A stretch of DNA of 64,000 nt from Alviniconcha marisindica (lineage: Eukaryota > Mollusca > Gastropoda > Provannidae), in the NCBI GenBank assembly GCA_018857735.1, contig JABMCL010002504.1:240001-304000 (forward strand), given 5' to 3'. The notes under the pieces are model-generated. The model had not been told where the DNA came from, made no database searches, and worked only from the letters and a program-made list of their open reading frames with translations. Of this stretch, positions 20,788 to 32,700 are shown piece by piece (positions within the stretch are counted from its first letter, which is position 1; every line of letters begins with the position of its first letter). A program made the translations under genes and the position numbers.

Positions 20788-23676
20788 TGCACTACACACA
20801 TACACACACACACACACACAAAACGCACTACAAACACACACACACACCACACAATGACTGTAGCAGAAACCGGGTACTGATATTAGTTAGGATGGAAATA
20901 CTGTGAGAAGAGGAAGCTTTTCAGTTTGGCTTTAAAAGATGACAGGGTTGAGCAGTGTCTAAGGTCTTGTGGGAGTGAATTCCAAATGTGGGGTCCAAAG
21001 CAAGAGAAGGTGCGAAAGCCATGAGTCTTGCGACATCATCATCATCACCATCATTGCCAGAGTGGTCTTTCCTCTGAGCTTCCACAGTACAAACAAATCA
21101 TCTAAAGCCGAAATGATTCATAGTGATTTACAGAGCTCAAAGTGAGCCATCATCACCATCATTGCCAGAGTGGTCTTTCCTCCAAGCTTCAACAGTACAA
21201 ACAAATCTTCTAAAACCTAAATGATTCATAGTGATTTACAGAGCTCAAAATGGAGCCAGAGTCCTACCTTCACCATGAGTGCAGTACCAAAGCCTCCCTT
21301 GTAGTTGTTGCTGGAGGGTACCCCGTCCAACACCCTGGGGACCGGGTTGTACACCTCACTGGACCAACACCGCCCTGAGCTCATGTTGAGGATCTTGGCC
21401 AGGAGCTTGGGGTCCAGGCCAAGTCTGACCGCAAACATCATGATGGTCTTGGGGTCAAGAACATTATCATGTTTTACATAGCAACAGCCATGCAACAACC
21501 ATACAGCACTGCCAGTACACCACTTCAGTGGATTTTTGTTTTTAAAAGAAGAAGAAAAAGTGCTACAAAAGGTTACAGTCAGAATCACATCCAATATGAG
21601 CACATTGAGTGTGCTCAAGAGCAGAGAACAGCACTATGTTAAAGCAATCGATAATAACAATAATGTCATAACTGCTAAAAGCAGCAGTCAAAGCACCAGC
21701 AGCACCAGCACCCAGAGCAAAGATATCCCATATTAAACTAGCGCAATCCACACCCAAAAGCAAGGTGTGGGCACGGGGAGGTAATACCTATTGATCAGGC
21801 ATGGGAACTGATTCAAAAGATAAACTCTGAAATCTAGCTTCCACCCCCCACCCTCCACCCCCCAGAAAATTTGGTGTGGAACTAAAACCTGGGACTTTTT
21901 TCTTTCTTTTTTGTACCACCAATTTCTTTTCCCCGCAGACAATTTTGTTCTCTGCGGAAAGCCAGTTTCACTGCCATGGAAATTTGCCTTTTTGCGGACA
22001 ATTCCCAAGCCTGATTGATAGCAACAAGTGATAATTGCCCATAGTAGCAGTAACAGCACCCCCAACAATGGTGCAGTAGTAGTGGTAGTAAAGATATTCC
22101 ATGGCGAGTGCCTACAGAAAATAAATAGGTACTGAAACGTTCTTTTTGTGTATTGATAGATACAGATGGTCGGCTTTTAACATTGTAACAGTGAAGGAGA
22201 CAAACTTGTGGTTTGGTCACTTGTGTTTTGACTGGTGGAAATGAATGTGTGATTCATCCTGAGGTGACCTTATGCAGCTGATAGCATCCACACCCAAACA
22301 TTATGACAGTCACAGGGAGTTACTGCCCCTCATAACCAGCCCTGTAGCTAACTGCAAAGACTAACATGATAAGTCTTCCATAACTTGTGGCTGACTGCAT
22401 GTAGACAGTCTATTATTCCAAGCACTGGACACAAAAACAACAGAGCTCAACCAAAAGCAGATCAGTGTCCTAGTTCTGCAGCTCATTTTTCACCATTTAA
22501 CTGTTGTTTAAGTGTCTTTCTATAGTGCAATAAAGGGGATTACCCCAAAAATTTGCATGTGTTTTGTTCCAATAAATAGCTTCTTCTTTTTTTTAACCTT
22601 TTATGTGTTTGGATCTTCTTTTAAGATGCTAGCAGTGATTCTTTTCCTTTTTCATTTTTTTTCAAGCAGGAAGGGAATGATGTATGGCCTTATAATAATG
22701 CATCATCTCTCTGACTACACTGTGAGGTCTATGTCATATTCATGCAGTTGTCAGTGAAGAAAAAGTTGGGCGTTTCAGCCAGTTTGATTCAAAGGGAATA
22801 TGTCCTGTGTTTGAGCCAGTTTGACTCAAAGGGGATCTGTCCTGTGATTGAGTCAGTTTGATTCAAAGGGAATCTGTCCTGTGTTTGAACCAGTTTGACT
22901 CAAAGGGGATCTGCCCTGTGATTGAGCCAGTTTGATTCAATGGGAATCTGTCCTGTGTTTGAGCCAGTTTGGCTCAAAGGGAATATGTCCTGTGTTTCAG
23001 CCAGTTTGATTTAAAGGGAATCTGTCCTGTGTTTGAGCCAGTTTGATTCAAAGGGAATCTGTCCTCACTTTCTTTTTAGTAGGTGGTTTGAAGGACTGCA
23101 CTATCTTGGTTTTTAATATATTTGTAAGAGTTATAAGAAGAAAAAGAAAAAGAAATAATAACATAGATCAAAACGTGTAGGGGACAAAAAACAAAGCAGC
23201 AAGTATCTGATTGTTGAGGCATTATTTTTTGGTCAGTAAAAAGAAGTAAAGAGAAGAAAGCCCTATTCCCTTCATAAAGAACCTACTGCATCCATCTGTC
23301 CCTCCCCAGAGTTAAATCATATGTGAATAGTAAACAGTGATGATAGATGGAGTGGAAACTGTCTGTAATGCTATGTCAGCCACGACAGTTATGTCAGGGT
23401 GACTGAGGATAGATGACTATGACACTATTAAGAACTGATGATTCACAAAGGCATTTAGTCATCAAAATAATATCAAGTTATCCTGAAGATGATTTTAAAG
23501 GTGACTGGATGACTGTGATTTACCACTAGTACTAGGTGAGGTGGGAGGGGGCACACCGGAGAAGTTGGGAATTTAAAACTGCTGTAGTATTAGAGAACTA
23601 CTGCAAAAGCAGCAAGTAAAACAACAACACATCAAATGCACACAAAATCATCCTGAAACAATGACAGGGTCACATT

Positions 23677-23733
<57 letters not shown>

Positions 23734-26700
23734 CCCCACCACCTACCACCCACACACAAAAACAATCTGAAACAATGACAGTGTTATATTTTGCAAAAAG
23801 CACACACAAAAAACATTAAAACAAAGGGTAATGGTGCTTACTTCATTCCAAGGTTCATAGTTTCTGATGTTCCAATCATGGAGATCGCCAACAACATGTT
23901 GTTGCAAATCTTTGCAGCCTGTGTAAAATAACACTTGCTAAGTCAGTTTCCAAGCTTAGTGGCCTTTATAAAACAACATCTGTTAAGTCGGTTCGTAAGG
24001 TTAGTGGCCTGCACAGAACAACAACTGGTAAGTCAGTTACCAGTTTTTATGGTGCATGGTTGTATGGTGTACACAGAATGTGTGCAGAAGTGACACCAGG
24101 TACACATGGCAACAGCCATGTAACAATTAAATAGCACTGTAAGTACACCACTTTGGTGGATATTTAAAAACGCACAATAAAAGACTTCAGTCACTCATTC
24201 AGAATCACATGCGATATGAGCACAATGAGTCTGCTTGAGAGCAGAGAATAGCACTCTATATATATATATAAGCGATCAATAATGCTAATACTAATAGCAG
24301 ATAACACAAAACTGAGATGGTTACACTTGGCTGTTTCCATAAAAGAGACATGGCTACTACAGGTACTGCCACAGTTGATGATATGATGTACCTGGCCTGT
24401 CCCCACTGGACCACAGTGGACAACATTCTTCCCCATCTTGTCCAGGAGTTCCTTGACCTTGCCAAATACCTGGTCTGGGGCACCCACCATGAAGGTTAAC
24501 GCAGCATCACGAGCTGCGTTCACACCTGTCAACATAAAATATCCACACCTACCAACCATAAAATTTAAAAAAAATGAAACACACACACACTTTTCTTAAT
24601 AGAATTCTCACACAAATTCAAAAAGTGCCTTTCGTTTCATTTGATGGCAATCAGTTGATATGGCTATCCCTTCAATGTAAAAAGGGGAAGGGGAAAAAAA
24701 AGCCACAAAAACACTTACAATCACCCACCAACCCCCATAGGCCATCTGAACTGTAGACTAAATCTACAAAATAAATCTAACAAAACTGAACTCATGCCCT
24801 TCTACAAACAAAGTTTAGGTGCCAAAAGTATGGGTGGAAACGGGCAACAGACTGACCCAGTTCACCACTGACCTAGTTAACCTAAGATTAACCTGGTTAG
24901 CTACTGACCCATTAACACCCTACCATACAGCAGGTTTGACCTACCTCCTGACACAGGGGCATCCACAAAGGTGGTGCCAGCTTTGGTGGATTCCTCGGCC
25001 ATCTGCTGCGACACTGAAGGGTCAATGGTGCTGCTGTCTATCAGCAAGCTGCCCTTCTGTACTGACCTGTCAATGCAGAAACAATTACTTCTATACTGAC
25101 CTATCAATGCTGAAACAATTACTTCTGTACTGACCTGTCAATGCAGACACAATTATTTCTGTACTGACCTATCAATGCAGACACAGTCTGCACCCTCTAT
25201 CCCTGTCTGCCCATGCAAGGAATGAAATGCCAATATACAACATCAGTTATTATCAACATAGTTGTTGTCACCATCAGCAGGTCAAACTTTGCTTCACACC
25301 CCACCAGGAAGTGAACACTGGGATACAGGGTGAAATTATTTGTTCCAAAAGACTAACAGGTAGACAGAGCCCAAACATGGTATTGATTGTTACAATGATG
25401 TGGAGTTCAATCACAGCATCAAATGACACGGTGACAGATTATAGTCTAAACCTACCCCACCTGATGCACCTCTCTGTACCTCTAACACCTGCTGTCCAGC
25501 AGGTAACATGGTCACTAGGTGAGACTACACTCTAAACCTACCCCCAAATTTCTGATGCCCCTGTCAGTACCTCAAGCACCAGTTGCCTAGCAGGTAACAT
25601 GGTCATAGGTGAGGCTACATTCTAAACCTACCCCAAAATTCCTGAAGCACCCGTGCAGACCTCCAGCACATGATGACAGTAGCAGGCAACATGGTTATTC
25701 TCAGCTAACTGCACTCTAAACCTACCCCAGAATTCCTGATGCACCTGTGTAGACCTCCAGCACATGCTGACTGGCAGGTAACATGGTCACTATCAGGTTG
25801 GTCTTTGATGCCACCTCTTGTGGTGAGGCAGCCAAAGTGGCACCTGTTGGCAGGAAACAGGTAAAAATCAAATTGGACTTAATGGCACACCACCTCTAGC
25901 AGCACGACCACTAACATGATACCACCTCTTGCAATGAGGCAGCCAGAGTAGCATCTGTTCGTATGGGACAGGTAGAAATCAGACTGGACTTTGACACTGT
26001 CTCTTCATTCTTATGGTGAGGTGGCCAAAATGGAACCTTTGGGAGTTTGGCATTATAGAACAGGTAACTACAAGATTGTCTTCAACATCAAATAAATTAT
26101 CCGGGAAGACTTGCTGCAAAAATTGGCACCTAATGGAACAGAGAGGTAACAGGGAGACTTAGCAGGTCAGTGTGATGCCAGTGTCCTCTTCAAATAGGAC
26201 ATCCAACAAGGCACTTGTTTAGTACAAAACAGGCAACACTCAAACAAGTCTTGGACACCACTAGTCTTAAATAATGAGACAATGTCCCCTTTTCCTATGA
26301 GTGAAATTTAAAACACACAGGTGCATGCATCATACACATGCTCTCACTCACTCTTGTACACACACACACACACACACACACACAGAGAAAATCAGAAAGA
26401 CAATGTATGCAACATGATCACCACAAACCATCATTTTTCAAAGCATCCATCGATGCTGATGTGACATCATAAACAATGAGGGGGTGTCCCTTTTTGATGA
26501 GGTTGCGGGCCATGTGTCCGCCCATGTTGCCCAGGCCCACAAAGCCCACAGTGGTGCCACTGCTGGCATGTCTGTGGCTGGCCCCTGTTTCAACAGCCAT
26601 CACCACCATCACAACACAACGAGATGATCACATCAACTGGCACAAGGGCTGGAAATCTATACAATTACAAGAGCTTATTTTTCACTTATGCATTTGAGAA

Positions 26701-29700
26701 CCAAGTCAAAGTGACGATAAATTTCTTTGTTCTTTTTACATTATCTGACAGTGCATACGAAAAAACATGAAGTGCATGCATGTATGCATTTGTGCGCATG
26801 CATGTGTGCATGTTTGTGTGCACCTGTGCATGCCTGTGCAAGTGTCTACATATGGCAGACAGAGTGAAAAAGAGGAGGGAGAGTGTGTGAGAAAGAGAGA
26901 GACATGTATACACAAACAGGAATGGGGTCAGGTGGGGGGTTATTACAACCGCATGATTCCTAAAATATCTTACTTGCTGATTTTTTTAAAAATTGACCAC
27001 AGCTGCCAAATTAGAGCGGTCAATTTGTACAAAACTTTGCAGCCTCAAAATCTGACAAGGTCATGTACATATAATAGTGGAAATAAAGCCTTGGGTATCT
27101 GTACATCAAAATTCCACTTTGTCAAACAACTTTGCAAATTAAAAATGGAAAAATAAAGAATTGCCCATGGTAATGGTGGTTCTCCAAAGATCAATTTTAT
27201 TTTGACTAGTTTTAGCACCATGTATCACCTGCATGTATTTGTGCACCTTCATTTATGAAGATCAGTACATGAAGCAGTCAATGATTTACTTGGGTGCAAC
27301 ATCTATGTTCCATGTATTCTCAACCACAAGCATGTCCAAACACTGCATCTTTTGCATATCATGATGTACTTCTGCAAATTAATGCCATAAAGTACTTCTG
27401 CAAGTGAATAATGTTCCAGTACTGATCAGCATTAGAGGTTAAAAATTATTGATGTATCATGCTAAATCAAACAGGATAGTTGACTACCCCTTGGTTTGAC
27501 ATGCTCATCCAAACATGTATAAATTCTGCAAGTTAAGACTCCCCCAAGTCTTCAACATTCCTTCTGACACCCCAGTGCTAACCGAAATAAAACCAGATAA
27601 TTTTTTATTGATCATCATTATTATGTTACTGTATCATCTGTCTTACTGATACATAAAAAAGGGGTTTACTCTGAAAACCGGCATATGTTTTGTGCTGTCT
27701 AATTAAGGTTTACTCGGAAAATCTCCATGTTTTGTCTCATTAAAATCAGTGTTCTTTTTAACCTTGTGTCTCTGGATCTCCCCTAAGGGAGACTGTGGCT
27801 CTTCATGCTTCTGCAATGCTTATATACAGTAATGAATAATAAGTCTTTTTCTAGCTTCCTCTGCAAACTCAAATGGTTAAGCCATTCTCAATTCACATTT
27901 TTCAGATCAATTTAGCGACATACATTGTGACCCTGATTTAATTATTATTAATACCTTCTGACACTGATTTAATTAATATTAATAATACCTTCTGCTGAAG
28001 CCATATCAAGGTCATCCATAACTCAGTGCACACCAGAAGCCAGTCCCATTTTTTTTAAATAACAAGACTAACAGTAACACAGAATGTATTATTCAGATGT
28101 TCACTTACACACAAGCAAAACACTTTTCAGCAGTCATGCATGGATAAGGCCTATGTTGAAAAAGATCTTCATTTAAGCTATTAGCATTACTGCAAAAAGT
28201 TTTACACAGAGTGTGAATGAAATTCACACCCTACAGTCTTGTCAAAGACAGGTGTCTGTTTTTGTTTGTTTTTAATATTTTTTTTCAGAAGGTCATTTCT
28301 TTCTTGGTGCTTTACATCCATGGAGGCGAGATGGCCTATTAGGGACGGAGACAGAGTGGGAAGGGGCCGACAGAGTGAAGGCTCGACCGCGGAAACCGCC
28401 CGAAAAAGACAGGAGAGACCGTGGACTGCCGCCAGAACAATGGAAGTGTTAGGCGGTGTCCCCTCGCCATTGCCCAGCGACTTGTGCACTGCGCAACTGC
28501 TGTTTCAACTGCTGTGCCTGGCCAGAGTCACAAAGACAATGTCCGTCGCACTGCTGTTGACGAACAACTTGGACAACTCAAGCAAAGGAAGTCCAATTTT
28601 CTTAGCCCAGCTCCACCTCCCTACTCATGATCTCTTCTGGGCTAAGTTGAGGGTCCAGCTCCACCTCCCTCCTCTAAGAGATCTTGATCTTTTGATCTCG
28701 CCTGGTACCCTGTCGGGAAGGTCAGGTGGCTCACATTATTTATAGTCACAAGCAGGCTCAGCTGCTGCATTGATTTTCTGGCAGCTCTCTGCTACTGCTA
28801 GTGCCTGTTTCTCCACACACAAAAAGCACAAACTTCTTCTCTGTCTGTGTCAATAGTCAGTAAACTCTACTGAAATCTTCCGTCATTTTCCTGAGAAATG
28901 TCACCATTACATCACCTGTTCCCATGATTTTGTTTAACCTTGTATTCAACCTTTCATTCGCTGGGTACATTGTGAAGAACAGCTAGCCAATAAAACACCT
29001 GCACAGCTGAGCGCTAGCAATGACACTACAAGATCAAGAGAACAGTAACTACAGACTCTTACATGGATAGGATATACAGTAACTGGATAGCTACAAGCAC
29101 AGGATGCAAAGTACAAAGGAAAGGCATATGCACTGATGCATAAAAAGGTCACTAATTGTTATGAATACAAAGCGGGTCAAAATATAATGGCTGCACATTC
29201 AAAAGGGGTACAGCTACAAGTGAAAGACTTGAGGTGTGTGCTGGCAATCTGCCACAGTGAGTCTGCTTGCGAATGGAAAACAGAGCTACAGATTTATATT
29301 ATATGATCTATAGAAGTGATCAATAAGAATAACATAATATGAAAATTCATGCTTTTTACCAAACTGTTGCTTTCTGCAGGCAAAGGCAGCAAATAGTTTG
29401 GTATTCCTTGCCACAAACTGAAGGGAAGACATAGTGAGCCTGTGAACATAAAAACAAACACGTAATATATTACCATTGAAGCAAGTTACTGTCAAAAGTT
29501 GCAATGATTAGTGAAAATATATAGGTGGTTTTTATTTTATTACTGACATTTTGTCAAGATACATAAACACAGAGAAAGACAGACAGACAGTCAGAGACAG
29601 GCAGACAGACAGAATAAGTAAAATGGATTGAGACATAATTTCAGTCACAAAGGGTCACCTCAGCATGAACAAAGAACAAGATCAAAAAGTCAAAACACAA

Positions 29701-32700
29701 TTTATCAAATCACAAATGAAACTGGATTCACAAAGTGTTCTGACATATATACTGATACACAAAAAGCCAGCATGTTTAGAAGCTTACTAACATTCTTTTG
29801 GCTCTCAAAATGGGAACCTGCATCAACTGCTTTTGACAAAGAGCAAGATGACATTGACAGGGCTCACATAAACTGATAATTTCTGGTACTTTACCAGTTA
29901 AGATCAGCATACATTTGGAAAAAACAAACAAAACAAACAAATCAGTCGGACACACTGATACTAGCTGCCATTTTGTTTGACTGGTTCCTAAACAAACTAA
30001 ACATTGTTTTTGTTTGTTTGGTCGTTTTTATAACTAAATGCAACAGAGAGAGTGCATGTGTCATTATGTGTGTGTGTGTGTGTGTGTGTTCTAAATGGGG
30101 AAGGGAGCAATGTGTTTGCTAGTAGAGCTCTATTAGTATATATATATCTGTCTAGATGGCCATGTATTTGACTGGTCACAGTAATTGTGCAACTGGTTTC
30201 CATAAACCACTTCCACTACCTTACAGATGTCACACCAGGGTCATGTTTTCAGCTCTATGGGCTCACATGGAAAACTGAATTAGTCACTCACAGGAGTCAC
30301 AGGTAAAATTTATCAGAGAGGATTTGGAAACAAACAAAAAAAGAAAACAAATAGATCCCGAATGTAGAAACCAATGCAGGAGAAATACATGGCAGAAACA
30401 TGCATGGCCATATTCTGACCTGACCTGCTCCAGCCTAGAGAGAGCTTTTGACAGTTCTGTGTTCTCAGCAGACAGGACATTATAATTTCTGCACCCACAG
30501 CATCTCTCTGCATTAGACGTAGAGAGAGAGGTGATGATAAGGACTTCTTGAACTCACCCAGTATTCTTTTGCAAGCCAGGGTACAGTCTTGCTGTCAATA
30601 AAGAGACATGGCCAAAAGTTACCTAGAGTAAAACCAGCAGATGATAACAGAAAAAGTAGAAATCAAATATCACAAAAAGATGATTGGTGGTCAGTATCAC
30701 TCACTCAGTTTAAATCATGCAAGTATTCAGGTGTTTACTTTATAATTTATACTTCTTTTTTCCTTCTATTTTTTTAGACTTGAATGTGTTTAAGCTCACA
30801 GCCATGTCATACAACATCGTTGGGCTGTGGTGCTACCACAGGTAACACAAGTCAAAAGATTAGGTCCAGTCACTGTTCTGTTTCCTGTGGTATGTGGTGC
30901 TGCTTATGTTTGTGTCTTCTTTCTCCACTCCTCTTCCCAGTGCAGATTAAGCATCTCTGGATTCAGTCAGAATACAAAACAAAAACAAAAAACACTCAGG
31001 CACAAGGTCATTCCGCAACGCTGCAGGCACCCGCTGAAACAGGCTGCCAGACACACTCCAAAATGCGGCAGCTGAAATAATACTAATTTTGTTTTTAACT
31101 ACCTAGTCACTCGTCAACCTCCTTGTCCCCCTCACTGGATCTCTTCCTGCAGTCCCTCCCATATCCCCCTCCCAGTTCCCTCCACCCACCATTTGTCCAT
31201 CATCTTTACCAAGCGCAATGAGCATGTGGGTGTACATGTCCACATAATATGGAGTTAAACTGCACTATACACGGGGGCTCTGACACTGATGTACATGTAC
31301 CCCAGTCATCGAGGGGAGGGGATAGCTCAGTGGTTAGAGCACTGGACTAGTGATTGAAAAGCTGCAGGTTTGAATCCCTGCAGGAGTGAAAAGAAAATTT
31401 TCTTCTCCGGGGTCAACTTTCTGTGCTGACTCTTATTTCGGTATCCTTCCACCCCCCATGTTACCGCAGCAGCACATAAGGATCCCTGTCTTTCTGCCAA
31501 AAGTGCAGGTGGCAGGTTACAGCTAAACACGCATACACCTTACGTATATGGTTTTGCCTGAAGTGTCAAGTGACATGGTGTATGGTTGTATGGTGTACAC
31601 AGAACTTGCACTGAAATGGCAGCAGTTTCATGTGGCACTAGCCATGCCAGCGCTGTAAGTAAACAACCATAAAAAGAGTTTATGACCCCTGGTTACACGC
31701 GCTGACTACAATTAAAGTACAATACAAAACTTGCATATTATGCAAAATTCAGACTGCATGAGGAGCAACTTGCTGAGTATTGGTATAGGTAATTAAACAG
31801 TTTTGAAAACAAAAGGAGTTGTTGTTTTTTCCTTGCAAGAAATCGTTCGATGACGACCGACAGAAAGGGCCACAAATAAACATAAGTGAAGCATACATGA
31901 TGATGATGATGATGAAGTGATGCTTAATGTCCTCAGATGCCAGTTGACTTATTAGGGACAAGTTGTGACCAATGCCGAAGCATGGTGCAATAAATCTTTA
32001 CGTCCACGGAAACCAGAAGGCTCGTTAGGACGGACAGCCCAGGACGGCCACCTCGACTCTCACACAGCTCCTGAACTATGAAGTGAAGCATACACATAAA
32101 AAGCGAGTGCGACTGTGACCTCGTTGGGTCAAATGGGTGGTGTCCTTTTCGGCCTTTACAAGCCAATCAAATTACAGACTGTAACTAAGTGAAAGTATGC
32201 AACTTTGACAAATATTGCTTGGCACACAAGCAAACTGCCATCCCTGCTGCTCGCTTTCTTTTCGCAGAAGTGCAATTTTGTCATATTTTACCTTGATGTA
32301 GGTAACAAAAGAAAACAGAATGTAGCTTGTCCCGGACTTAAGATAGCAATCAAGGGAACGTTACTCAATACATTTTGTTTTCAGAATTCTTTCCCTTAGC
32401 TCAAAGGAAGGCACAATTTCATTGGATGGTCTGTAATATTCTGACAAATCAACGAAGGTGTTACAGCGGCAGCTTGGTATGAGGGAAGTCGTCTACCCGA
32501 ATGTCGATGCGGAGGTTTACGTAACAGAAGATCATACTGCCCAGTTTTGCGTAAAGACTCGACTGACAGTTATTGAGAAACAATGGCCTCAGTGTTCACA
32601 CACAACACGCTTCAGCCACAGGTAATCGGTGATCTCAAATTTATGATCATTGGAATCTAAAAAAGCGTTGAAGGCTTTCATCTTCGACACATGTTTGCGG

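Noticed and set aside
26585..26612. ATG at 26612 as HIBADH start without a separate exon 1
   Set aside because: Gives no mitochondrial presequence, and a good gaaacag acceptor lies at the expected exon 2 boundary.
31317..31390. Functional tRNA gene
   Set aside because: A and B boxes present but no closing acceptor stem; followed by a SINE body.
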